NCBI GenBank assembly: GCA_024763215.1
Contig: JANTFX010000011.1
Location: forward strand, 1 to 46,778
Direction of reading: 5' to 3'
Length of the DNA: 46,778 nucleotides
Source: Candidatus Krumholzibacteriia bacterium
Lineage (GTDB): Bacteria; Krumholzibacteriota; Krumholzibacteriia; LZORAL124-64-63
Made by a program: the position numbers and the translations under genes
Part shown: positions 25,007 through 32,468 of the stretch, one piece after another
Position numbering within the stretch: position 1 is the stretch's first letter
Layout of the letters: each line of letters starts with the position of its first letter
Notes under the pieces: model-generated
The model's input: only the letters and a program-made list of their open reading frames with translations
What the model was told of the DNA's origin: nothing
Database searches by the model: none

Positions 25007-25492
25007 ATGAGTTTCAACCACTTCGACGAACGCGGCCACGCCTGGATGGTCGATGTCAGCGGCAAAGAGCCGACACTGCGCGAAGCCCGGGTCGAGGCCG
25101 TGGTCACCCTGGGCTCCGATCTGCTGGCGCGGGTCATCGGCGAGGGAACTGCCAAGGGCGATGTGCTGGGCACCGCGCGCCTGGCTGGTGTCGCGGCCGT
25201 GAAGAAGACCAGCGACCTGATCCCTTTGGCGCATCCTTTGGCCCTGCACCACGCCGCCATCGCGTTCGAGGCCGATTCCAAGGCCGGCACCCTGCGCGTG
25301 CTCTGCACGGTCAAGGCCGTCGAGCGCACGGGCGTGGAGATGGAGGCCATGACGGGAGCCACGGTCGCTGCGCTGACCGTTTACGACATGTGCAAGGGCG
25401 TCAAGCGAGACATCACCATCGGCCCGGTGCGTCTGCTGCACAAGAGCGGCGGCCGCAGCGGCACCTACGAGGCCCCGGAGGATCCCGCGTGA
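25007..25492 (+). CDS. moaC: Cyclic pyranopterin monophosphate synthase MoaC
   Basis: A 161-residue enzyme of molybdenum cofactor synthesis that converts the MoaA product to cyclic pyranopterin monophosphate. Hallmarks are K-K-T-S-D-L-I-P-L-A-H-P (about 65-76), V-E-R-T-G-V-E-M-E-A-M-T-G-A and the C-terminal Y-D-M-C-K-G-V-K-R-D. The length is normal. The ATG at 25007 follows CGGAGG (24996-25001). It overlaps the next gene as GTGA. No moaA, moaD, moaE or mobA lies in the window. Confidence 0.97.
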   Translation: MSFNHFDERGHAWMVDVSGKEPTLREARVEAVVTLGSDLLARVIGEGTAKGDVLGTARLAGVAAVKKTSDLIPLAHPLALHHAAIAFEADSKAGTLRVLCTVKAVERTGVEMEAMTGATVAALTVYDMCKGVKRDITIGPVRLLHKSGGRSGTYEAPEDPA

Positions 25493-25995
25493 AGGCGGCC
25501 GTGCTGGTGCTCAGCGACAAGGGCAGCCGCGGCGAGCGCGAAGATACCGCCGGGCCGGCCCTGGTGGAGTTTCTGGCCGAGCACGGAGTGCCGGGCGCGC
25601 ACTTTGAATTGCTGCCCGATGACAAGGAAGCCATTGTCCGGAAGCTGCGCTCATGGTCGGAAGACGAGGGCTTCGCCCTCGTCTTGACCTGCGGCGGCAC
25701 GGGCGTCTCGCCCCGCGATGTCACGCCCGAGGCCACGCGCGAGGTCATCGACCGGGAACTGCCGGGCTTCGGTGAGCACATGCGCGCCGTCAGCGTGCGC
25801 ATCACGCCCCACGCCCTGGTCAGCCGCGCGGTGGCCGGCACCCGCCGTGAGACCTTCATCCTCAATCTGCCCGGCAGCCCTAAGGCCGCCCTGGAGAACC
25901 TGGCCGCGGTCTGGGACGCGGTGCCCCACCTGATCGCCAAGCTGCAGGGCGACACAACCGATTGCGGCAGCGACGGCCCGCCGACGGAGGTCTGA
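25489..25995 (+). CDS. mog: Molybdopterin adenylyltransferase, MogA/MoaB family
   Basis: A 168-residue MoCF-domain protein that adenylates molybdopterin before molybdate insertion. It shows L-S-D-K-G-S-R-G-E-R-E-D-T-A-G, the signature T-C-G-G-T-G-V-S-P-R-D-V-T-P-E-A-T and N-L-P-G-S-P-K-A. The size and the short acidic loop fit MogA rather than MoeA. The GTG start at 25489 overlaps the moaC stop, so the pair is translationally coupled. MogA and MoaB cannot be separated confidently from sequence alone. Confidence 0.93.
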   Translation: MKAAVLVLSDKGSRGEREDTAGPALVEFLAEHGVPGAHFELLPDDKEAIVRKLRSWSEDEGFALVLTCGGTGVSPRDVTPEATREVIDRELPGFGEHMRAVSVRITPHALVSRAVAGTRRETFILNLPGSPKAALENLAAVWDAVPHLIAKLQGDTTDCGSDGPPTEV

Positions 25996-25997
25996 AC

Positions 25998-26897
25998 CTG
26001 GACCGCGGGCGCACCGGAGTCGTTTACGGAGCCGCCGCCTTCCTGTGGTGGGGCTTCGTGCCGCTATACTTCAAGGCCGTGGGCGCGGCCTTGCCCACCG
26101 AGGTCCTCGCCCACCGCATCATCTGGTCCTGCCTGTTCTTGCTGGTCCTGCTGAAGGTCCGTGGCCGCTTCGTCGATTTTCGCGCCATGTTGCGCGACCG
26201 CCGTACGCTGTTGATCCTCTCGGGCACCACTATCCTGATCGCCACCAACTGGATGCTTTTCATCTGGGCCATCGCCCACGGGCGTCTTCTGGAAGCCAGC
26301 CTGGGGTACTTCATCAACCCGCTGGTGAACGTCCTGCTGGGATTCGTGATCTTCCGGGAAAGGCTGCGTCCGCTGCAGACGGTTGCGGTTCTGCTGGCCG
26401 GCGCGGGGGTGGGCTGGATGGCCCTGGGCGGAGTGGGGGTGCCGCTGATTTCCCTCACCCTGGCCTTTTCCTTCAGCCTGTACGGCATGCTGCGCCGCGT
26501 GGCGCCGGTCAGCGGGATGGTGGGCCTGACGGCGGAGACGTTGTTGCTGCTGCCGTGGGCCGTCGCCTGGTTGGCTTGGCTGGATCACCGCGGGGACCTC
26601 GCTTTCGGCCACGCAGGGCCAGTGCTGACGGCCCTGCTGCTGAGCGCCGGCTGGATCACCGCCCTGCCCCTGATCTGGTTCACCGAGGGCGCCAAGCGCA
26701 TCCGCTACGCGACCCTGGGTTTTTTGCAGTACCTGGCACCGACCTTCCAGTTCCTGCTGGCGGTGGTCGCCTTCGGCGAGCCCTTCACCAGGCAGCACGC
26801 GGTGAGCTTCGGTTGCATCTGGGCGGCCCTGGCGCTCTACTCCTTCGACACGTGGCGGGGATTGAAGGCCGGCAACAATGCCGCCACCGCTCCGTAG
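25998..26897 (+). CDS. rarD: EamA-type transporter RarD
   Basis: A 299-residue membrane protein with about ten transmembrane helices and two EamA repeats. G-A-A-A-F-L-W-W-G-F-V-P-L-Y-F-K and L-A-H-R-I-I-W-S are typical of the RarD group (chloramphenicol-sensitive protein), whose physiological substrate is unknown. No ATG fits the start. A CTG at 25998 has GGAGG seven bases upstream and gives the usual family length. A TTG at 25962 is the alternative, but it has no ribosome site and lies inside the preceding gene. It is likely in the same operon as moaC and mog, perhaps only by position. Confidence 0.88.
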   Translation: MDRGRTGVVYGAAAFLWWGFVPLYFKAVGAALPTEVLAHRIIWSCLFLLVLLKVRGRFVDFRAMLRDRRTLLILSGTTILIATNWMLFIWAIAHGRLLEASLGYFINPLVNVLLGFVIFRERLRPLQTVAVLLAGAGVGWMALGGVGVPLISLTLAFSFSLYGMLRRVAPVSGMVGLTAETLLLLPWAVAWLAWLDHRGDLAFGHAGPVLTALLLSAGWITALPLIWFTEGAKRIRYATLGFLQYLAPTFQFLLAVVAFGEPFTRQHAVSFGCIWAALALYSFDTWRGLKAGNNAATAP

Positions 26898-26924
26898 CTA
26901 GGATCCTATTTGAGTAACTAATAA

Positions 26925-26974
26925 CGAACTTTTAGTATTTTATTGTTGACAAAAAGTTCGGTATAGCGTACATT
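26925..26974 (+). promoter_or_regulatory. Promoter with inverted-repeat operator, leaderless start
   Basis: TTGACA (26946-26951) and TACATT (26969-26974) with a 17-base spacer. The inverted repeat CGAACTTTT (26925-26933) / AAAAGTTCG (26952-26960) flanks and overlaps the -35 box, a layout expected for an autorepressor. Only six bases separate the -10 box from the ATG at 26981 and there is no ribosome site, so the transcript should start at or next to the start codon. Confidence 0.75.
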
Positions 26975-26980
26975 GTCCTC

Positions 26981-27214
26981 ATGAAGCTGATCAACCACAT
27001 CAAACAGCACCGCGCCCGGCTGGATCTTACCCAGGCAGATCTGGCCAAGCGCGTGGGTGTGCGCCGCCAGACCATCCTGGCGGTTGAGAAGGGCAAGTAC
27101 GTGCCCTCGGCCCTGCTGGCGTTCCAGCTGGCCGAGGCCCTGGGCATGCCGGTGGCCGAACTATTCGAACTCGAGAAGGGGGAAGATCATGACGACCAAT
27201 TCAGTAGCCCGTAA
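26981..27214 (+). CDS. Small Xre-family transcriptional regulator
   Basis: A 77-residue protein that is almost entirely a Cro/C1-type helix-turn-helix: L-T-Q-A-D-L-A-K-R-V-G-V-R-R-Q-T-I-L-A-V-E-K-G is the core (about 16-38), followed by P-S-A-L-L-A-F-Q-L-A-E-A-L. It belongs to the YozG-like group of short regulators often paired with a membrane protein. It overlaps the membrane-protein gene by 26 bases. It probably binds the inverted repeat over its own promoter. Confidence 0.92.
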   Translation: MKLINHIKQHRARLDLTQADLAKRVGVRRQTILAVEKGKYVPSALLAFQLAEALGMPVAELFELEKGEDHDDQFSSP

Positions 27215-27923
27215 ACTGCCTTCCGCCGACTGGCTGGCCTTCGGCGTCGGCGTGGTGTGCCTCTTTTTGAGCTATGTCTACGGGCCGCTGATGCTGGTGA
27301 CCCTCTTTGCGGTCTTTGTGCCCTCGGTGTTGCGGGAGGTCGGCCTGCTGCGCGATGGGGACGAGTGGACGGTCAAAATCATGCACCGCGCCGGGTTCCA
27401 CGCCCTGCTGGTCACCGCGTTCATGATCTTCCTGGGCTATCTCGCTCCTTCTCTGGGCTGGCATGCGCCGCCGGGAAACCTGACGACAGGCCCCGACATC
27501 GTTTTCGGGGGCGAGACCCTGCGCAAGGCCGTGGTCTGGGTTTTTCTCATCAGCTACCTGCTGCAGTACTGGGGGGCGCGGCTGGGGAGCTTCCGCATCC
27601 TGCTGGGCGTGGGGATCATGAATCTGACGCCCATCGTGGGCTTCGCGCGCATGCCCGAGGGCAACCAAACTTCCGCGACCACCTTCATCCTGGTCGCCCT
27701 CGGGGCCGCGGCCCTGTTCGTCGGTCTGGCCTTCCTCGCGCGGCAGTTTCCTCGCCCCGGGGGGTGGATCCTGCTCGTGCTGTGCCTGGCCGCCTGCACC
27801 TTCATGGGCTACCAGGCCCGGGATCCCCGCGCCACCTGGGGCGTCCTGGCAGTCATCTTCCAGGTCCTGCTCATCCTGGGGGTGACGGGGGTGGCGCTGG
27901 TCCGGGAGGAAGCCCGAACTTGA
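27189..27923 (+). CDS. Integral membrane protein of Xre-paired type
   Basis: A 244-residue protein with about seven predicted transmembrane helices (for example L-A-F-G-V-G-V-V-C-L-F-L near 15-35, F-I-L-V-A-L-G-A-A-A-L near 160-180 and W-G-V-L-A-V-I-F-Q-V-L near 220-240). No catalytic motif is evident. The ATG at 27189 follows AGGGGGAAG inside the Xre gene, so the two are translationally linked. Similar Xre/membrane-protein pairs are common in bacteria, with the membrane partner perhaps sensing envelope state; that is inference. The family is not identified further. Confidence 0.75.
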   Translation: MTTNSVARKLPSADWLAFGVGVVCLFLSYVYGPLMLVTLFAVFVPSVLREVGLLRDGDEWTVKIMHRAGFHALLVTAFMIFLGYLAPSLGWHAPPGNLTTGPDIVFGGETLRKAVVWVFLISYLLQYWGARLGSFRILLGVGIMNLTPIVGFARMPEGNQTSATTFILVALGAAALFVGLAFLARQFPRPGGWILLVLCLAACTFMGYQARDPRATWGVLAVIFQVLLILGVTGVALVREEART

Positions 27924-27949
27924 CCAGGAGCGCTGCCTCGTTGCAGAAA

Positions 27950-27975
27950 AAGGCCGGCCCCGCGGGGCCGGCCTT
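27950..27975. terminator. Bidirectional terminator between convergent genes
   Basis: A perfect 12-bp stem, AAGGCCGGCCCC (27950-27961) and GGGGCCGGCCTT (27964-27975). On the minus strand a run of T follows, serving the gap operon; on the plus strand GGTTT follows, serving the membrane-protein gene more weakly. Confidence 0.88.
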
Positions 27976-27996
27976 GGTTTCGAGCAGCGGTGATTC

Positions 27997-28998
27997 CTAG
28001 CCCACCGAATCCATGAGGCCCAGCAGATCGACCACCCGGTTCGAGTAGCCCCACTCGTTGTCGTACCACGAGAGGGTCTTGAGCATGTTGCCCCCGATCA
28101 CCGAGGTGTACTCGCTGTCGAAGATGCTCGAGTGGGGGTCGCCCACGATGTCGGTGCTGACCAGGGCATCCTCGCTGTAGCGCATGATCTTGCGCAGGCG
28201 CTCGCTCGCGGCGTTGTCGCGCACCGCGTCGCGCACCTCCTGCACCGTCACATCACGTTTCAGGATGGACACCAGATCCACCACCGACCCGTCGGGCACG
28301 GGCACCCGCATGGCCATGCCGTCGAGCTTGCCGGCGAGCTGGGGCAGGACCTTGCCGACCGCACGGGCGGCGCCGGTGGTCGTGGGAATGGTGTTCTCGG
28401 CCGCGGCCCGGCTGCGCCTCCAGTCGGTATGGGGCACGTCGGCCAGGCGCTGGTCGTTGGTGTAGGCGTGGACCGTGGTCATCAGGCCGTGGTCGATGCC
28501 GAACTCCTTGTCCAGGACGTAGGCCAGCGGCGCCAGGCAGTTGGTGGTGCACGAGGCGTTGGAGACGATCTTGTGCTCCGGCTTGAGCTCCTCGTGGTTC
28601 ACGCCCAGGACGATGGTCGCGTCGATCTCGTCCTTGGCCGGCACGGTCAACAGCACCTTCTTGGCCCCGGCGTCCAGGTGCTGGGCGATCTCGGCCCGCT
28701 TGCGGAAGCGGCCCGTGGCTTCGACCACGAAGTCGATGCCCATCTCGCCCCAGGGCAACTCGGTGGGATGGGGGATCTCGGTCATCTTCACCTTCTGGTG
28801 CCGGGTGACCATGACGTCGCCGTCCAGTTCGGCTTCGCCCTGGAAGTTGCCCATGACCGTGTCATGGCGCAGCAGGTAGACCAGGGCGGCCGAGTCGGCC
28901 AGGTCGTTGATGGCCACGACCTCGACCCCTTCCTTGTCGTTGAGCAGGCGGAAAACCGCGCGCCCGATGCGTCCGAATCCGTTGATGGCGATCCTCAT
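27997..28998 (-). CDS. gap: Glyceraldehyde-3-phosphate dehydrogenase, canonical
   Basis: A 333-residue glycolytic enzyme that oxidises glyceraldehyde 3-phosphate to 1,3-bisphosphoglycerate with NAD(P). The Rossmann motif is N-G-F-G-R-I-G-R. The catalytic Cys150 sits in S-N-A-S-C-T-T-N-C and His177 in T-V-H-A-Y-T. The phosphate site includes R-A-A-A-E-N-T-I-P-T-T-T-G-A-A. The C-terminal W-Y-D-N-E-W-G-Y-S motif is intact. Its ATG overlaps the stop of the upstream paralogue as ATGA, so the two are cotranscribed and probably coupled. All expected active-site residues are present. Confidence 0.97.
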   Translation of the reverse strand: MRIAINGFGRIGRAVFRLLNDKEGVEVVAINDLADSAALVYLLRHDTVMGNFQGEAELDGDVMVTRHQKVKMTEIPHPTELPWGEMGIDFVVEATGRFRKRAEIAQHLDAGAKKVLLTVPAKDEIDATIVLGVNHEELKPEHKIVSNASCTTNCLAPLAYVLDKEFGIDHGLMTTVHAYTNDQRLADVPHTDWRRSRAAAENTIPTTTGAARAVGKVLPQLAGKLDGMAMRVPVPDGSVVDLVSILKRDVTVQEVRDAVRDNAASERLRKIMRYSEDALVSTDIVGDPHSSIFDSEYTSVIGGNMLKTLSWYDNEWGYSNRVVDLLGLMDSVG

Positions 28999-30020
28999 GC
29001 CGTCACCTCCTTGCCGGCGATGAGCCCGGCGACCCTGCGGGCCGTTTCCAACATGCGATAAGCGTAACCCCAGCCGTTGTCGTACCAGATGAGGCTCTTG
29101 ACCAGACCGTTCTTCAGCGACAGCGTGGCCTGGGCGTCGATGAGCCCGGAGCAGGAATTGCCGACCACGTCGCTGGAGACGATGGGTTCTGTGGTGTAGC
29201 CCAGCAGGCCCTTGTACTCGCCCTCGGCCGCCTCGGCGAAGATGGCGTTGTACTCCTCGGCGCTCAGGGGTTTTTCCAGCTCGGTGACCAGGTCGATGTT
29301 CGAACCGGCGGGCACCGGCACGTTCAGGGCCATGCCGTCGACCTTGCCCTTGAGTTCGGGCATCAGTTCCATGACCGCCCCGGCGGCCCAGCTGCTGTTG
29401 GGAATGATGTTCTGGGCGGCAGAACGGCTCCAGCGCAGGCTGCCGCTGGCGGTGTCGCTCAGCTGCTGGTCGCTGGTGTAGGCGTGAACCGTGGTCATGG
29501 TGGCGCGCTTCACGCCCACCTTCTCGTTCAACAGCTTGAGGGCCAGGGCCAGGGCGTGGCAGCTGCTGCTGCCGTTGGAGATCAGGCGGTCGTCGGCGGT
29601 CAGCTGGTCATCGTTGATGCCGTTGATGATCATCTTGTCGAGCCGGCCCACCGGGGGCGTGGACAGGATGACCGCCTTGGCCCCGGCGTCCAGGTGCTTC
29701 TGCAACTGCTCACGGGTGCGGAAGACACCGGTGGCCTCGATGACGATGTCGGCCCCGAGCACGTCCCAGGGCACATGACCGGGCTTGGTGCCCTGGACCA
29801 TGCGCATGCGCTGGTCCTCGGTCACGATGTACTGGCCTTCGGTGTGCATCGAGCTACGGAACGGCCCTTCGACCGTGGAGCTCTTCAGCAGGTAGGCCAG
29901 GGTTTCCACATCGGCCAGATCGCTGGCCGCGGCGAATGTGATGTCGGGCTGGTCGTGGGCGATGCGGAACATGTTCCGGCCCAGCTTGCCGAAGCCCATG
30001 ATTCCCAATCTTACGGACAT
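28995..30020 (-). CDS. GAPDH paralogue with serine in the catalytic cysteine position
   Basis: A 341-residue GAPDH-fold protein that is the first gene of the pair. The fold signatures are present (M-G-F-G-K-L-G-R-N, T-T-V-H-A-Y-T, W-Y-D-N-G-W-G-Y). The active-site loop reads S-N-G-S-S-S-C-H-A-L-A, against S-N-A-S-C-T-T-N-C-L-A in the neighbour. Without gaps the catalytic Cys aligns with Ser152, and the distance to the conserved His (179) is 27 residues in both proteins. A cysteine sits two positions later (Cys154). The phosphate loop T-S-T/T-T-T-G is N-S-S-W. Catalysis by the standard route is doubtful. It may act on another aldehyde, regulate, or form mixed tetramers with the partner. Confidence 0.88.
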   Translation of the reverse strand: MSVRLGIMGFGKLGRNMFRIAHDQPDITFAAASDLADVETLAYLLKSSTVEGPFRSSMHTEGQYIVTEDQRMRMVQGTKPGHVPWDVLGADIVIEATGVFRTREQLQKHLDAGAKAVILSTPPVGRLDKMIINGINDDQLTADDRLISNGSSSCHALALALKLLNEKVGVKRATMTTVHAYTSDQQLSDTASGSLRWSRSAAQNIIPNSSWAAGAVMELMPELKGKVDGMALNVPVPAGSNIDLVTELEKPLSAEEYNAIFAEAAEGEYKGLLGYTTEPIVSSDVVGNSCSGLIDAQATLSLKNGLVKSLIWYDNGWGYAYRMLETARRVAGLIAGKEVTA

Positions 30021-30127
30021 GGCAACCTTCCTTGGTTCCGGTGGATGGTTTGGTGATCAAGAATTTCGTGACGGATAATTTCGAGGTCAAGGTACACCCA
30101 AAACCATCCTGTTGCTAGCCGGAGATG

Positions 30128-30156
30128 TTGTCCTGAGTGGTGGGTTTCCGTATTCT
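30128..30156 (+). promoter_or_regulatory. Candidate sigma-70-type promoter
   Basis: TTGTCC (30128-30133), a 17-base spacer and TATTCT (30151-30156). Its position supports translation of the next gene from GTG 30194 rather than from an earlier GTG at 30137. Confidence 0.5.
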
Positions 30157-30193
30157 GAAACCGGCAGAGACCAGTTTTCCCCAGAGGTGCGTC

Positions 30194-32266
30194 GTGCGGC
30201 ATGCCGATCGTGGTCCTTCCGGATCCGTATTCGTCCTGATCCTTTTCGGAGCCATGGCTTTGCTGGCCGGTTGCGGCGGCGATCCTGCCGGCCCCGGTCC
30301 GCAGGCGACCGGCACTGTGGATATCAAGTGTCTGCCGGCGGGCCTGGGGGCGCCCTGGACCCTGGTCCGGTCCGATCAGCTGGTGGCGGTGGGATACGGG
30401 GACAGCCTGCTCGGCGGCCTTCCCGAGGGGGAGCAGGTTTTCTACTGGGGGCGTTTGCCGGGTTGGCTGAGCCCCGAACCGGATACCCTGCGGGTCCAGG
30501 TGGCAGGCGGTCAGGCCATCCCCGTGACGGGGATCTACGGCCTGTCCCATGATCACCGGGCCAAGGTCGTGGTCAAGCCCGAGCCCGAGGGGATTGCCGC
30601 CCCCTGGTTCATCAGCGGCGAGGGCATCCCCGTCTATGATGGTCTGGGCGAGGGGCAGGTGTGGCTCCCTGCCGGCCGGTATACGTTTTCCTGGGGCGGC
30701 GTGGCGGGTTTCGTGGTGCCCGGCGGCATCATCCTGCTGGAACTGCAGGAAGGTGCAACCTACAACCTGCAGGGGCTTTACCGGACCGAAAACACCCCCG
30801 CCGGGGATGTCATCATCGACGCCGAGCCGGATTCCCTGCTGGCGGGGTGGACCCTGACCGGTCCCGACAAGACCGTGCGCTCGGGCCGGGGCGATGCCTC
30901 CCTGTATGGTCTTCCCGCCGGAACCTACCAGCTGGACTGGTCGCCGGACGACCGCTGGGCCTTGCCCCTGCCGGCGGGTTCCCATGCTGACCTCGAATCC
31001 TATGACACCCTGGTTTTCCAGGGCCACTACCGCTCTTACGACCCCTTGCCCATCGAGGGTCTGGAGGTCCAATTGGGGCCGGCCGAGGGTGAGGTGGATA
31101 TTTCCTGGAACTCCCTGGACAACGTAACGATCCCCATCGAAAGCTATCTGATGCTGGCGACTCCTGTCCAGGAGGTGGCGGCGCCCGCTTGGGAGGAGGC
31201 GATCGTCCTCGGGAGCGTGGTTGCCCGGGGGCCGGGGGAGGTGTACCGGGAGGCGGTCGGACTCGAGGCCGGCCTGCTGCCCGGGGTGAGTTACTGGTTC
31301 ACCGTGCGCGGGTTGGACGGGCAGGGGCGGCTGACGCCGGTCAGGGATAAGGTGGTTCTGGCCATGGGCGGGGGGCACTGGGTTTCGGGGACCTTGACCG
31401 ACGCTCAGGGGCGGCCTCTGGCGGGGATTCCGGTGCAGATCGACTATACGGGCCTCGGGGAAGGGCCCGAGGTGCTCGTCACCGCCACGGACGGGACCTT
31501 CAGGGGGCGTGCCCTGTCGTCCGCGGCCGAGGTTTCGGTCACCACCCGGAGCCGGGACGCCGTGCCGGGCCAATGGTATGATTTTTCCACCGGGCCGCTC
31601 CATGACGGGCAGTGGGAGGACCTGTCCCTGGGCCTGATCCCCCGGCGGGGTGTGGATCCGGATTGCCCCCAGTACGGCGGCAGTTTCCTGACCTATTTAC
31701 GGGCCATGACGAACACCGATTTACCCACCAATCAGCGCCCCGATACCCGTCTGAACAAGTGGGACCACTATCCCCTGTCCGTGTATATCCCGGACTACGT
31801 CAACGAGCATGGCTTCGACATGCGGGCGCTTTGCGCCACGGCGCCGGCCACCTGGAACACCGACATGGGCGAGGCCTATTTCACCATCACGGACGATTCC
31901 CTGGCCGCGGACGTGGTCTTTCGCTTCGGGCTGGACAACCCCCAGTTCAACGGCGAGGTCTTTGTCCTCCTGCCGCAGGGGAACCACTACATCGGGGATC
32001 TGATCCCCGAGAAGATGGAGGTCTACATCGCCGCGGACATGAGCATCGCCCAGCGGGTTCGGGAGGTGGCCCTGCACGAGCTGGGCCACGTGCTGGGGTG
32101 TGCCTCCCACTCCCTGTGCTACGAGGCGGGATACCTCATGTACGTAAGCAGCGCCGGCGCGCTGGACAACGGCCCCCTGAACGCCATCCATCCCGATGAA
32201 AAGGCCCTGATCCAGTGCGTGCGCTATCTGCCCCAGGGCGTGGACATGGCCGGGTACATCGAGTGA
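30194..32266 (+). CDS. Metzincin-like lipoprotein protease with three W-rich repeats
   Basis: A 690-residue lipoprotein. The start is GTG 30194, with GAGG six bases upstream; the lipobox L-L-A-G-C-G-G ends the signal peptide near residue 28. Three repeats of about 75 residues (about 35-270) share P-x3-L-x-A-x-W, G-x-G-D/E, L-P-x-G-x-Y and a final G-x-Y; related repeats occur in the subtilase at the window end. A fibronectin-like and a carboxypeptidase-regulatory-like segment follow (G-T-L-T-D-A-Q-G-R-P-L-A-G-I-P-V). Near the C-terminus H-E-L-G-H-V-L-G-C-A-S-H (about 635-646) is the full metzincin zinc motif, followed by a Y-L-M-Y Met-turn. It is probably a surface or periplasmic protease. Confidence 0.82.
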   Translation: MRHADRGPSGSVFVLILFGAMALLAGCGGDPAGPGPQATGTVDIKCLPAGLGAPWTLVRSDQLVAVGYGDSLLGGLPEGEQVFYWGRLPGWLSPEPDTLRVQVAGGQAIPVTGIYGLSHDHRAKVVVKPEPEGIAAPWFISGEGIPVYDGLGEGQVWLPAGRYTFSWGGVAGFVVPGGIILLELQEGATYNLQGLYRTENTPAGDVIIDAEPDSLLAGWTLTGPDKTVRSGRGDASLYGLPAGTYQLDWSPDDRWALPLPAGSHADLESYDTLVFQGHYRSYDPLPIEGLEVQLGPAEGEVDISWNSLDNVTIPIESYLMLATPVQEVAAPAWEEAIVLGSVVARGPGEVYREAVGLEAGLLPGVSYWFTVRGLDGQGRLTPVRDKVVLAMGGGHWVSGTLTDAQGRPLAGIPVQIDYTGLGEGPEVLVTATDGTFRGRALSSAAEVSVTTRSRDAVPGQWYDFSTGPLHDGQWEDLSLGLIPRRGVDPDCPQYGGSFLTYLRAMTNTDLPTNQRPDTRLNKWDHYPLSVYIPDYVNEHGFDMRALCATAPATWNTDMGEAYFTITDDSLAADVVFRFGLDNPQFNGEVFVLLPQGNHYIGDLIPEKMEVYIAADMSIAQRVREVALHELGHVLGCASHSLCYEAGYLMYVSSAGALDNGPLNAIHPDEKALIQCVRYLPQGVDMAGYIE

Positions 32267-32293
32267 CCGCTCTCATGGGCGGCCGGCGCGCCC

Positions 32294-32328
32294 TTGGCAG
32301 CGGCAAGAAGGCGTGACGCCGCTGGCAA
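32294..32328 (+). other. Hairpin after the metzincin gene
   Basis: TTGGCAGCGGC (32294-32304) pairs with GCCGCTGGCAA (32318-32328) with a single mismatch. No T run follows, so terminator activity is uncertain. Confidence 0.35.
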
Positions 32329-32468
32329 CTCGGGCGCATGGCCAGGCGTAAGGACATGGGATCTCCTTTCCATGACACGGTAGCAGAACGGCAAGGTCCG
32401 GCCATTGCGTGACTGCGGGCCCGCCGGCCCTTACACTGGGGCCGGATGACCACAACAGGAGCGCAATC

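Noticed and set aside
30021..30127. A minus-strand promoter for the GAPDH pair
   Set aside because: A TTGACC box exists, but no acceptable -10 lies 16-18 bases from it.
32136..32357. Small minus-strand frame with an ideal AAAGGAG ribosome site
   Set aside because: The 73-residue product is Arg/Pro-rich and lies largely antisense to the metzincin C-terminus; no other support.
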